Assembly (NCBI RefSeq): GCF_002900365.1 | Contig: NZ_CP025979.1 | Coordinates: forward strand, 3,782,001-3,846,000 | Length of the DNA stretch: 64,000 nucleotides | Direction of reading: 5' to 3' | Source of the DNA: Escherichia marmotae | GTDB taxonomy: Bacteria; Pseudomonadota; Gammaproteobacteria; Enterobacterales; Enterobacteriaceae | Shown: piece after piece, positions 45,111 through 53,714 of the stretch | Position numbering within the stretch: position 1 is the stretch's first letter | Layout: the number at the start of each line of letters is the position of its first letter | Notes under the pieces: model-generated | Seen by the model: only the letters and a program-made list of their open reading frames with translations | The model's database searches: none | Told to the model about the DNA's origin: nothing | Made by a program: the position numbers and the translations under genes

Positions 45111-45497
45111 ATGAGCAAAACTATCGCGACGGAAAATGCCCCCGCAGCTATCGGTCCGTATGTTCAGGGCGTTGATCTGGGCAGTATGATCATCACCTCC
45201 GGTCAGATCCCGGTAAACCCGAAAACGGGCGAAGTTCCGGCAGACGTAGCCGCACAGGCGCGTCAGTCTCTGGATAACGTAAAAGCGATCGTGGAAGCGG
45301 CTGGCCTGAAAGTGGGCGATATCGTTAAAACCACCGTTTTTGTGAAAGATCTGAACGACTTCGCAACCGTAAATGCCACTTACGAAGCCTTCTTCACCGA
45401 ACACAATGCCACCTTCCCGGCACGTTCTTGCGTTGAAGTTGCCCGTCTGCCGAAAGACGTGAAGATTGAGATCGAAGCGATCGCTGTTCGTCGCTAA
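45111..45497 (+). CDS. ridA: RidA, enamine/imine deaminase
   Basis: This 128-residue RidA/YjgF protein removes reactive 2-aminoacrylate and related enamines made by PLP enzymes. The catalytic/binding Arg lies in FPARSCVEVARLPKDVKIEIEAIA, and the ITSGQIPVNPKTGE segment is typical. The ATG at 45111 follows an AAGGAG Shine-Dalgarno and gives the known N-terminus MSKTIATENAPAAIG. Downstream of pyrBI, as in K-12, with a strong hairpin after the stop. Confidence 0.95.
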   Translation: MSKTIATENAPAAIGPYVQGVDLGSMIITSGQIPVNPKTGEVPADVAAQARQSLDNVKAIVEAAGLKVGDIVKTTVFVKDLNDFATVNATYEAFFTEHNATFPARSCVEVARLPKDVKIEIEAIAVRR

Positions 45498-45509
45498 TCT
45501 CTTTCAAAA

Positions 45510-45540
45510 AGATAATCCAGGTTTCGCGCCTGGATTATCT
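45510..45540 (+). terminator. Hairpin terminator after ridA
   Basis: A perfect 12-bp stem (AGATAATCCAGG with CCTGGATTATCT) and 7-base loop start 12 bp after the ridA stop and end 24 bp before the next gene. Confidence 0.75.
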
Positions 45541-45563
45541 GATTCAACCACGGAGGGTTGAAG

Positions 45564-46019
45564 ATGGCTAAAGCCCGTTTCACTGATGAACAAATTGCTG
45601 AAATTTTACAGCAGTCAAAAAAGGGTGCACCTAATAAGGATTTATGTGAATACTATCAATTTAGTGTTAGTACGCTGCGGCGCTGGCAAGAACAGCACGC
45701 AGAAGGCGTAAGAAGTGAATTAAAAAAAATAGAATCCAAAGCGCAAATCGTCTTTCTGCTTTTCTTTGCTGTCTCCATTATACTCACGCTTATATTTGGC
45801 AAGCCTACAGGTGGATGGGTAATACCGCCTTTATTACTTTATTGTGTTTATTATATCCGCCTGTATCGCAACATCTCCTCCAGACACATTAAAAAAGAAG
45901 ACATCTGTCTCTCTCGTTCGGTAAATAAAAGCTATAGCGCCCTTTATAATTTGAGCTGGACGTTTATTTGTTTTTTTATTTTTGCAGTAATCTATTTTTT
46001 TGTGCAGATTTTTTCGTAG
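45564..46019 (+). CDS. Unrecognised protein: transposase-type HTH fused to membrane helices
   Basis: I do not recognise this 151-residue protein. Its first 45 residues (KARFTDEQIAEILQQSKKG...LRRWQEQH) strongly resemble the helix-turn-helix of OrfA proteins of IS3-family elements. After a charged linker come three hydrophobic segments, about residues 60-79, 84-98 and 127-150, so the rest looks like an inner membrane protein with a basic loop (RNISSRHIKKED). The ATG at 45564 has a good GGAGGG Shine-Dalgarno nine bases before it; codons from 45558 are also open. It stands alone between ridA and mgtA, bounded by hairpins on both sides. It is not in K-12 at this place (from memory). A domesticated HTH or membrane-tethered regulator is conceivable. 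Confidence 0.72.
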   Translation: MAKARFTDEQIAEILQQSKKGAPNKDLCEYYQFSVSTLRRWQEQHAEGVRSELKKIESKAQIVFLLFFAVSIILTLIFGKPTGGWVIPPLLLYCVYYIRLYRNISSRHIKKEDICLSRSVNKSYSALYNLSWTFICFFIFAVIYFFVQIFS

Positions 46020-46022
46020 GTG

Positions 46023-46051
46023 ACTGACCTGAAAGAATATTTCAGGTCAGT
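46023..46051. terminator. Bidirectional terminator between the HTH-membrane gene and mgtA
   Basis: A perfect 12-bp inverted repeat ACTGACCTGAAA and TTTCAGGTCAGT with a GAATA loop lies between two convergent gene ends. Confidence 0.72.
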
Positions 46052-46063
46052 CTCATCACTGAC

Positions 46064-48760
46064 TTACTGCCAGCCGTAACGACGGCTATAGAACCCTTTC
46101 ACCAGTTGCGTTAATGTCATATACCCTGCCAGAATCGCAATCAGCCACGGGAAATAGCTTAACGGCAACGCCTGCAGTTGCAGATAACTGGCCAGCGGCG
46201 AGAACGGCAATGCGATCCCCACAACCATCACGATCACGGTCATGATCATTAACGGCCACGATGCGCGGCTCTGAATAAACGGAACACGGCGGGTACGGAT
46301 CATATGTACAATCAGTGTTTGCGACAGTAACCCCACCACAAACCAGCCCGACTGGAACAGCGTTTGCGTTTCCGGTGTGTTGGCATGGAATACCCACCAC
46401 ATCAGGCAAAACGTCAGAATATCGAAGATCGAACTGATCGGTCCGAAGAAGATCATAAAGCGCCCCAGATCCGCCGGATTCCAGCGCTGCGGCTTTTGAA
46501 TTTGCTCGTCGTCGACGTTATCAAACGGGATAGCCACCTGTGACACATCGTACAGCAGGTTCTGAATAAGCAAGTGTAACGGCAACATCGGCAGGAAAGG
46601 CAAGAAAGCACTCGCCACCAGCACGCTGAACACATTACCGAAGTTAGAACTCGCCGTCATTTTGATGTATTTCAGCATGTTGGCGAAAGTGCGACGTCCC
46701 TCAATAACCCCCTCTTCCAGCACCATCAGGCTTTTTTCCAGCAGGATGATATCAGCCGCTTCACGAGCAATATCTACCGCGCCGTCCACGGAAATTCCAA
46801 TATCCGCAGCGCGTAAGGCGGGCGCATCATTTATTCCATCGCCCATAAAGCCAACCACATGCCCTTCACGCCTCAGTAAGGTCACAATGCGTTCTTTATG
46901 CATCGGCGTCAGGCGCGCGAACAGCGTGGTACGTTGCGCGAGATTTGCCAATTCGTCGTCAGTTAGCGTTTCAATATCACTACCAGTAACCACTTCTCCC
47001 GCGTCCAGCCCCACTTCATGGCACACTTTCGCCGCCACTAACTCACTGTCGCCAGTAAGGATCTTCACGGTAATTCCACTGGCTTTTAACGCCCGCAGAG
47101 CCGGAGCCGTTGTCTCTTTTGGCGGATCAAGAAAAGCGATATATCCTTCGAGGATCAGATCGAATTCATCAATTCGCTGGTAATCTCCTTCACGCGCTGG
47201 CTGGTATTTCGTCGCCACCGCAACCACGCGCAGCCCCTGACGGTTCAGCGTATCAGTAACCCGTTTAATCTTGCGTAACATGGTGTCATCAAGCGGGACA
47301 ATCTCGCCATTGTGACGCACTTGCGAACACACATTGAGGATCTCCTGCAATGCGCCTTTGCAAACCAGTTGATGGTGTTCGGCATTTTCTGCCACTACTA
47401 CCGACATCCGGCGGCGCTCGAAATCAAACGGAATTTCATCCACTTTCTGCCAACGACTGGCCAACAGACGGGCAGACTCTTCATCGATGCCTTCCAGCAC
47501 CGCCGTATCGAGCAGGTTTTTAAGCCCGGTCTGGTAATGGCTGTTCAACCACGCACTATGTAGCACCCGCTCGCTGGTTTTACCGGAGATATCGGTATGA
47601 TTCTCCAGCACAATTTTATCTTGCGTCAGGGTGCCTGTTTTATCAGTGCACAGAATATCCATAGCGCCAAAGTTCTGAATGGCATCCAGATGTTTGACGA
47701 TCACTTTCTGTTTCGATAGCTTGACTGCGCCACGTGCCAGCGTCGAAGTGACAATCATCGGCAACATTTCCGGCGTTAAGCCTACCGCAACCGAAAGCGC
47801 GAACAGCGCTGCTTCCCACCAGTCACCTTTGGTGTAACCGTTGATGAGCAGCACCACCGGCGTCATCACCAGCATAAAGCGAATCAACAATATGCTGACG
47901 CGGCTGATCCCTTGTTGAAAGGCGTTCGGCTCGTTTTCCTGCTCGCTGACACGCCCCGCCAGTTGACCAAACCAGGTATTGGCACCTGTGGCAATCACCA
48001 TTGCTTGTGCCGTGCCGCTCACCACGGTGGTGCCCATAAAACACAAAGTGTCGCACTCCAGCGGATTACAGTGCTCTGACTGGCGGGTAGTTGCTGCTTT
48101 TTCAACGGGCAGAGACTCACCGGTTAATGACGCCTGAGCGATGAACAGATCGCGCGCCTGCAAAATACGTAAATCGGCCGGGATCATATCCCCCGCCGCC
48201 AGTTTAATAATATCGCCAGGCACTAACTGGTCGATTGGGATCTCCAGCCAGCCATTTTCCCCTTTGTCGTTAATTACACGCAGCACCGTCGCGGTATTGC
48301 TGACCATCGCTTTCAGGGCATCTGCCGCTTTAGTGGAACGCGCTTCCTGAATAAAGTTCAGCAGCGTGGAAATAGCCACCATTAACGCGATCACACCTGC
48401 AGCAAATAAATCCTCCGTGGCATAAGAAATACCGCCGAGAATGGTGAGCAATATATTAAAGGGGTTGCGATAACAGACCCACAAATGTACCCACCACGGA
48501 GACGGTTGTTGCGCAGGTAATTTATTTTCACCATGTTGTTCGCGGGCTAATTCCACTTCCGCCTGATTTAACCCTTCCGGATGGGTGTCGAAGGTTTTCC
48601 ATAATTCCTCTTCTGGCATTACCGCCATTTTCAGGCAATGCGCACTTAAGGAAGGGGGGATCGGAATATTCGCTGTCTGTTGCGCGCCAGGCAACGGATC
48701 GCGATGAACCAGACGAGAAGGTAAATGGCGAATGAGCCGGGTAAAAATTTCTTTAAACAT
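46064..48760 (-). CDS. mgtA: MgtA, P-type Mg2+ importing ATPase
   Basis: This 898-residue P3B-type ATPase imports Mg2+ when external Mg2+ is low. The phosphorylated Asp lies in ILCTDKTGTLTQD, the actuator motif in SLTGESLPVEK, the P-domain in FMGDGINDAPAL, and there are ten membrane helices. The ATG at 48760 gives the known N-terminus MFKEIFTRLIRHLPSRLV; 19 further upstream codons are leader RNA. The mRNA has a regulatory leader containing mgtL and a PhoP box upstream. Confidence 0.96.
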   Translation of the reverse strand: MFKEIFTRLIRHLPSRLVHRDPLPGAQQTANIPIPPSLSAHCLKMAVMPEEELWKTFDTHPEGLNQAEVELAREQHGENKLPAQQPSPWWVHLWVCYRNPFNILLTILGGISYATEDLFAAGVIALMVAISTLLNFIQEARSTKAADALKAMVSNTATVLRVINDKGENGWLEIPIDQLVPGDIIKLAAGDMIPADLRILQARDLFIAQASLTGESLPVEKAATTRQSEHCNPLECDTLCFMGTTVVSGTAQAMVIATGANTWFGQLAGRVSEQENEPNAFQQGISRVSILLIRFMLVMTPVVLLINGYTKGDWWEAALFALSVAVGLTPEMLPMIVTSTLARGAVKLSKQKVIVKHLDAIQNFGAMDILCTDKTGTLTQDKIVLENHTDISGKTSERVLHSAWLNSHYQTGLKNLLDTAVLEGIDEESARLLASRWQKVDEIPFDFERRRMSVVVAENAEHHQLVCKGALQEILNVCSQVRHNGEIVPLDDTMLRKIKRVTDTLNRQGLRVVAVATKYQPAREGDYQRIDEFDLILEGYIAFLDPPKETTAPALRALKASGITVKILTGDSELVAAKVCHEVGLDAGEVVTGSDIETLTDDELANLAQRTTLFARLTPMHKERIVTLLRREGHVVGFMGDGINDAPALRAADIGISVDGAVDIAREAADIILLEKSLMVLEEGVIEGRRTFANMLKYIKMTASSNFGNVFSVLVASAFLPFLPMLPLHLLIQNLLYDVSQVAIPFDNVDDEQIQKPQRWNPADLGRFMIFFGPISSIFDILTFCLMWWVFHANTPETQTLFQSGWFVVGLLSQTLIVHMIRTRRVPFIQSRASWPLMIMTVIVMVVGIALPFSPLASYLQLQALPLSYFPWLIAILAGYMTLTQLVKGFYSRRYGWQ

Positions 48761-49020
48761 AGGAAGTCCCTCCGCACCCTGTAAGCATGGTGCAGAAAAT
48801 ATCTTCAGGCGTTGCAAAGCTTTACCTGAAGGTAATAAAAATGAGCTGGGACGTTAAAACGTCACGGCCTTACGCATCCGGTAACGCCGTGAAAAGACAG
48901 GCTTACCGGAAAAGTTTTAATCTCCGTCGAGGGAGAGGCGTGGGATCAGGTTCCATATAACCTCCGGTAAGTGAAAAATAGCGCCAGGAATCCAATAATA
49001 TTGGTAGCATTTATGCCGAT
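48761..49020 (-). promoter_or_regulatory. mgtA 5' leader with Mg2+-responsive elements
   Basis: About 260 bases between the predicted start of transcription near 49020 and the mgtA ATG, matching the known leader length. It contains the mgtL peptide gene and the GC-rich inverted repeat around 48868-48910 that forms part of the alternative stem-loops. In E. coli and Salmonella high Mg2+ or efficient mgtL translation favours Rho-dependent termination within it. Confidence 0.85.
48903..48956 (-). CDS. mgtL: MgtL leader peptide
   Basis: A 17-codon frame encodes [17 protein letters not shown], preceded by a GGAGGT Shine-Dalgarno. The Pro- and Asp-rich beginning is the known ribosome-destabilising stretch that, at low Mg2+ or proline, relieves termination before mgtA. 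Identity to MgtL is complete as far as I remember the peptide. Confidence 0.93.
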
Positions 49021-49055
49021 ATAATACCTGCAGACAACTAAACCAACGATAAACC
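49021..49055 (-). promoter_or_regulatory. PhoP box and -10 of mgtA
   Basis: On the minus strand GGTTTA-TCGTT-GGTTTA (49055-49039) matches the direct-repeat PhoP box, and a -10 TATTAT (49026-49021) follows at the usual distance. This places mgtA under the low-Mg2+ PhoPQ regulon. Confidence 0.92.
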
Positions 49056-49129
49056 AGACTTTGCCCATTGCGGTATGCACAGGTAAAGTTAGGCTCAAAT
49101 AATTAAACCGCAAGTTACGGGGCAACAGG

Positions 49130-50077
49130 ATGCAAAATCGGCTGACCATCAAAGACATCGCGCGCTTAAGCGGCGTGGGGAAATCCACGGTTTCCCGGGT
49201 ACTGAATAACGAAAGCGGCGTGAGTCAGCGCACACGTGAGCGCGTGGAAGCAGTGATGAATCAGCATGGATTTTCCCCTTCCCGCTCCGCACGCGCCATG
49301 CGTGGGCAAAGCGATAAAGTCGTCGCCATTATCGTTACCCGTCTGGATTCGTTATCAGAAAATCTCGCCGTTCAGACCATGCTGCCTGCATTCTATGAAC
49401 AGGGCTACGACCCAATCATGATGGAAAGCCAGTTTTCACCACAATTGGTCGCAGAGCATCTGGGCGTTCTGAAACGTCGTAATATTGACGGCGTGGTGCT
49501 GTTTGGTTTTACCGGCATAACGGAAGAGATGTTAGCCCACTGGCAGTCATCACTGGTGCTGATGGCACGTGACGCAAAAGGCTTTGCTTCAGTCTGTTAT
49601 GACGACGAAGGGGCGATCAAAATCCTGATGCAGCGACTGTATGACCAGGGGCACCGCAATATCAGCTATCTCGGCGTGCCACACAGTGACGTCACTACCG
49701 GTAAGCGACGCCATGAGGCCTATTTGGCATTTTGCAAAGCGCATAAACTGCATCCCGTCGCCGCTCTGCCGGGCCTTGCCATGAAGCAAGGCTACGATAA
49801 CGTGGAAAAAGTGATTACGCCTGAAACCACCGCGTTGCTGTGCGCAACCGACACGCTGGCACTTGGCGCAAGTAAATACCTGCAAGAGAAACGCATTGAC
49901 ACTCTACAGTTGGCGAGTGTTGGTAATACGCCGTTGATGAAGTTCCTCCATCCGGAGATCGTCACCGTTGATCCCGGCTACGCTGAAGCCGGACGCCAGG
50001 CGGCCTGCCAGTTGATCGAGCAGGTAACCGGACGCAGCGAACCCCAACAAATCGTCATCCCCGCCACCCTTTCCTGA
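49130..50077 (+). CDS. treR: TreR, LacI-family trehalose repressor
   Basis: This 315-residue repressor has an N-terminal LacI-type helix-turn-helix (LTIKDIARLSGVGKSTVSRVLNNESGVS) and a periplasmic-binding-protein-like ligand domain that binds trehalose-6-phosphate as inducer. It is immediately upstream of treBC, whose operator lies at 50118-50129. Full length. Confidence 0.96.
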   Translation: MQNRLTIKDIARLSGVGKSTVSRVLNNESGVSQRTRERVEAVMNQHGFSPSRSARAMRGQSDKVVAIIVTRLDSLSENLAVQTMLPAFYEQGYDPIMMESQFSPQLVAEHLGVLKRRNIDGVVLFGFTGITEEMLAHWQSSLVLMARDAKGFASVCYDDEGAIKILMQRLYDQGHRNISYLGVPHSDVTTGKRRHEAYLAFCKAHKLHPVAALPGLAMKQGYDNVEKVITPETTALLCATDTLALGASKYLQEKRIDTLQLASVGNTPLMKFLHPEIVTVDPGYAEAGRQAACQLIEQVTGRSEPQQIVIPATLS

Positions 50078-50117
50078 TCGTTGACTGAACGATAATTTGT
50101 GATCTTCGCTGTATTTC

Positions 50118-50129
50118 GGGAACGTTCCC
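50118..50129. promoter_or_regulatory. TreR operator palindrome
   Basis: The perfect palindrome GGGAACGTTCCC lies between treR and treB, 70 bp before the treB start. It is the expected LacI-family operator for treBC. Confidence 0.85.
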
Positions 50130-50198
50130 ATTTTTAATATTCTCTTCCCACGATATTCCGCCATCAACCAAATATGTCATCTGCCACGGGGCTTTACG

Positions 50199-51617
50199 AT
50201 GAGCAAAGTGAACCAAACGGATATCGACCAGTTGATTGAACTGGTCGGCGGGCGCGACAATATCGCGACGGTGAGCCACTGTATTACACGCCTGCGCTTT
50301 GTCCTCAACCAACCGACCAATGCCAGACCGAAAGAAATTGAACAATTACCAATGGTGAAAGGCTGCTTCACCAATGCCGGGCAATTTCAGGTGGTCATTG
50401 GCACCAACGTTGGCGATTACTATAAAGCGCTGTTGGCGAGGACAGGTCAGGCGCAGGTCGATAAAGAGCAGGTGAAAAAAGCTGCACGGCAAAATATGAA
50501 ATGGCATGAACAGTTGATCTCCCATTTCGCAGAGATCTTCTTCCCGTTGCTACCGGCGCTAATTAGTGGTGGTTTGATCCTCGGTTTTCGCAATGTGATT
50601 GGCGATCTACCCATGAGCAACGGGCAGACGCTGGCGCAAATGTACCCTTCTCTAAAAACGATCTACGATTTTTTGTGGTTGATCGGTGAAGCGATCTTCT
50701 TCTACCTGCCAGTCGGAATCTGCTGGTCAGCGGTGAAAAAGATGGGTGGCACACCGATTCTCGGTATCGTACTTGGCGTGACGCTGGTTTCTCCACAATT
50801 GATGAACGCCTATCTGCTCGGGCAGCAGGTGCCAGAAGTATGGGACTTTGGCATGTTCAGCATCGCTAAAGTGGGCTATCAGGCACAGGTGATCCCGGCA
50901 CTGCTGGCCGGGCTGGCGCTTGGCGTTATTGAAACCCGCCTTAAGCGCATCGTGCCAGATTACCTCTATCTGGTGGTTGTGCCGGTCTGTTCGTTGATCC
51001 TCGCGGTGTTCCTTGCCCATGCACTTATTGGTCCCTTTGGCCGCATGATTGGCGATGGCGTTGCCTTTGCGGTACGCCACCTGATGACCGGCAGCTTTGC
51101 GCCGATTGGTGCGGCATTGTTTGGCTTCCTGTACGCCCCGTTGGTGATCACCGGCGTACACCAGACCACGCTTGCTATTGATTTGCAGATGATTCAAAGC
51201 ATGGGTGGCACGCCAGTGTGGCCGCTGATTGCACTGTCGAATATCGCTCAGGGCTCCGCCGTGATAGGTATTATCATTTCCAGCCGCAAGCACAATGAAC
51301 GCGAGATCTCCGTGCCTGCCGCGATCTCCGCCTGGCTTGGGGTCACAGAGCCGGCAATGTACGGCATCAACCTGAAATATCGCTTCCCGATGCTGTGCGC
51401 GATGATTGGTTCTGGTGTGGCGGGATTGTTATGCGGCCTGAACGGCGTCATGGCGAACGGCATCGGTGTTGGCGGTCTGCCGGGCATTCTCTCTATTCAG
51501 CCGAGCTACTGGCAGGTGTTTGCGCTGGCAATGGCTATCGCCATCATCATTCCGATTGTACTCACCTCGTTTATCTACCAGCGGAAATATCGCCTGGGTA
51601 CGCTTGAAATTGTTTAA
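50199..51617 (+). CDS. treB: TreB, trehalose PTS EIIBC component
   Basis: This 472-residue permease phosphorylates trehalose on entry to trehalose-6-phosphate. The N-terminal EIIB domain carries the phospho-Cys in VSHCITRLRFVLN (about residue 28). The C-terminal EIIC membrane domain includes GVTEPAMYGIN, the family's substrate motif. It uses EIIA-Glc (Crr). An ATG one codon earlier is used in K-12; here GCTTTACGATG gives the start at 50199. Co-transcribed with treC. Confidence 0.95.
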   Translation: MSKVNQTDIDQLIELVGGRDNIATVSHCITRLRFVLNQPTNARPKEIEQLPMVKGCFTNAGQFQVVIGTNVGDYYKALLARTGQAQVDKEQVKKAARQNMKWHEQLISHFAEIFFPLLPALISGGLILGFRNVIGDLPMSNGQTLAQMYPSLKTIYDFLWLIGEAIFFYLPVGICWSAVKKMGGTPILGIVLGVTLVSPQLMNAYLLGQQVPEVWDFGMFSIAKVGYQAQVIPALLAGLALGVIETRLKRIVPDYLYLVVVPVCSLILAVFLAHALIGPFGRMIGDGVAFAVRHLMTGSFAPIGAALFGFLYAPLVITGVHQTTLAIDLQMIQSMGGTPVWPLIALSNIAQGSAVIGIIISSRKHNEREISVPAAISAWLGVTEPAMYGINLKYRFPMLCAMIGSGVAGLLCGLNGVMANGIGVGGLPGILSIQPSYWQVFALAMAIAIIIPIVLTSFIYQRKYRLGTLEIV

Positions 51618-51666
51618 TTTTCTTCGGGGCGCACTTGCGCCCCCTCGCATTTGCAGGAATAACCTA

Positions 51667-53322
51667 ATGACTAATCTTCCCCACTGGTGGCAAAACGGCG
51701 TTATCTACCAGATTTATCCAAAGAGTTTTCAGGACACCACCGGCAGCGGCACCGGCGATCTGCGCGGAGTCACCCTGCGCCTCGACTATCTACAAAAACT
51801 GGGGGTCGATGCTATCTGGTTGACCCCCTTTTATGTCTCTCCCCAGGTCGATAACGGTTACGACGTGGCGAACTATACGGCGATTGATCCCACGTATGGC
51901 ACGCTGGATGATTTTGACGAACTGGTGGCGCAGGCGAAATCGCGCGGTATTCGCATTATTCTTGATATGGTGTTTAACCATACTTCTACCCAACACGCCT
52001 GGTTTCGCGAGGCGCTGAACAAAGAAAGCCCTTATCGTCAGTTTTATATCTGGCGTGACGGCAAACCAGGAATACCACCAAATAACTGGCGTTCTAAATT
52101 CGGCGGCAATGCCTGGCGCTGGCACGCAGAAAGCGAACAGTATTATTTGCATCTGTTTGCACCTGAACAGGCCGATCTCAACTGGGAAAACCCAGCAGTA
52201 CGCACAGAACTGAAAAAAGTCTGTGAGTTCTGGGCCGATCGCGGGGTAGACGGGCTGCGTCTGGATGTGGTGAATCTGATCTCCAAAGACCCGCGCTTCC
52301 CTGACGATCTGGATGGCGACGGGCGTCGCTTCTACACCGACGGGCCACGAGTCCATGAGTTTTTGCACGAGATGAACCGTGATGTCTTTACACCACGCGG
52401 GTTGATGACCGTAGGTGAAATGTCCTCCACCAGCCTTGAACATTGCCAGCGATACGCGGCGCTGACAGGCAGTGAATTGTCGATGACCTTTAATTTTCAT
52501 CACCTGAAGGTCGATTATCCCGGCGGTGAAAAATGGACGCTAGCTAAACCTGACTTTGTAGCGTTAAAAACATTGTTCCGCCACTGGCAACAGGGAATGC
52601 ATAACGTCACGTGGAATGCTTTGTTCTGGTGTAACCACGATCAGCCGCGCATTGTTTCTCGCTTTGGCGATGAAGGTGACTACCGAGAGCCTGCGGCAAA
52701 AATGCTGGCGATGGTGCTGCATGGTATGCAGGGAACGCCTTATATTTACCAGGGGGAAGAGATTGGCATGACCAATCCGCATTTCACACGCATTACCGAT
52801 TACCGCGACGTGGAAAGCCTCAACATGTTTGCCGAACTGCGCAACTGCGGGTGTGACGCCGAAGAGTTATTGGCGATCCTCGCCAGCAAGTCCCGCGATA
52901 ACAGCCGCACGCCAATGCAATGGAACAACGGCGATAACGCCGGGTTTACTACCGCCGAACCGTGGATTGCCGTGTGTGATAACTATCGGGAAATCAACGT
53001 GGAAGCCGCGCTGGCCGATGAATCTTCGGTGTTTTACACCTATCAGAAATTAATCGCGCTGCGTAAACAAGAACCCATTCTGACATGGGGCGATTACCAG
53101 GATCTGCTGCCAAACAGCCCTGCGTTGTGGTGCTATCGCCGCGAATGGCAGGGGCAAACCTTATTGGTGATTGCCAACCTTAGCCGCGACATACAACCCT
53201 GGCAGCCAGGGCAAATCCGCGGCGACTGGCAACTGTTAATGCACAACTATGAAGAAGCCTCCTCTCAACCGGGAGCCATGACATTACGGCCTTTTGAGGC
53301 TGCCTGGTGGTTGCAGAGATAA
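51667..53322 (+). CDS. treC: TreC, trehalose-6-phosphate hydrolase
   Basis: This 551-residue GH13 hydrolase splits trehalose-6-phosphate into glucose and glucose-6-phosphate. Conserved regions are DMVFNHTS, GLRLDVVNL with the nucleophile Asp, VGEMSS with the acid/base Glu, and CNHDQPR. The ATG at 51667 gives the known start of the hydrolase (MTNLPHWWQNG); a longer upstream open frame overlaps treB and is not credible. A GGCCCCG/CGGGGCC hairpin follows the gene at about 53336. Confidence 0.95.
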   Translation: MTNLPHWWQNGVIYQIYPKSFQDTTGSGTGDLRGVTLRLDYLQKLGVDAIWLTPFYVSPQVDNGYDVANYTAIDPTYGTLDDFDELVAQAKSRGIRIILDMVFNHTSTQHAWFREALNKESPYRQFYIWRDGKPGIPPNNWRSKFGGNAWRWHAESEQYYLHLFAPEQADLNWENPAVRTELKKVCEFWADRGVDGLRLDVVNLISKDPRFPDDLDGDGRRFYTDGPRVHEFLHEMNRDVFTPRGLMTVGEMSSTSLEHCQRYAALTGSELSMTFNFHHLKVDYPGGEKWTLAKPDFVALKTLFRHWQQGMHNVTWNALFWCNHDQPRIVSRFGDEGDYREPAAKMLAMVLHGMQGTPYIYQGEEIGMTNPHFTRITDYRDVESLNMFAELRNCGCDAEELLAILASKSRDNSRTPMQWNNGDNAGFTTAEPWIAVCDNYREINVEAALADESSVFYTYQKLIALRKQEPILTWGDYQDLLPNSPALWCYRREWQGQTLLVIANLSRDIQPWQPGQIRGDWQLLMHNYEEASSQPGAMTLRPFEAAWWLQR

Positions 53323-53464
53323 TTCTTCTCCTGGCCCCGGTAAAGCGAGCATTTTCGGGGCCTTACATGGCAGCACATTGTTTTTGTTGGTTTTTTAAAC
53401 AGAAAATTATTAAAAATTTACACATCGCTGTAGCGCCCGTCATCCGTACACTCTGCTTTTTACT

Positions 53465-53478
53465 TTGAGCTAAATCAA
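53465..53478. promoter_or_regulatory. FNR site upstream of nrdD
   Basis: TTGAG-CTAA-ATCAA differs from the FNR consensus TTGAT-N4-ATCAA at one position and lies about 250 bp before nrdD. Confidence 0.8.
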
Positions 53479-53505
53479 AAAAAGCTCAAACATCCTTAAT
53501 GCAAA

Positions 53506-53552
53506 GCACTATATATAGACTTTAAAATGCATCGCAACCCAATATGTTGTAT
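53506..53552. promoter_or_regulatory. Pair of NrdR boxes upstream of nrdD
   Basis: Two NrdR-type boxes, GCACTATATATAGACT at 53506-53521 and ACCCAATATGTTGTAT at 53537-53552, are 31 bp apart start to start. That is three helical turns, matching the spacing at other nrd promoters where NrdR represses in response to dATP. Confidence 0.78.
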
Positions 53553-53714
53553 CCGTCGACTATACTTGCATCAAGATACACACCAACTAAGCCGACATAA
53601 TTGTGGATAAGGCAGATTGGGACTGCTGTAACTCCCCGTAAAAAGAGCCAAATAAACCGGGGCGCACTTCCCAATTTTCTGTGTATAACCTGTTCTTAAA
53701 AATATGGAGCGATC

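Larger units (their letters stand above)
53323..53714 (+). promoter_or_regulatory. treC-nrdD intergenic region with nrdD promoter elements
   Basis: 392 bp without a gene. The first 40 bp hold the treC hairpin. Further on lie an FNR site, two NrdR boxes and a pyrimidine/purine-rich leader up to nrdD at 53715, consistent with anaerobic activation of nrdDG and NrdR repression. Confidence 0.75.

Noticed and set aside
44526..45404. A 292-codon antisense frame over pyrI and ridA
   Set aside because: It crosses two well-established genes and the intergenic space and has no recognisable protein character.
48840..48910. Possible REP element after treR/mgtA
   Set aside because: The GC-rich palindrome resembles a REP but lies within the mgtA leader, where it is better explained as part of the regulatory stem-loops with mgtL.
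51466..51666. N-terminal extension of treC overlapping treB
   Set aside because: The extension only reflects an open frame inside treB; the ATG at 51667 gives the normal TreC N-terminus and length.
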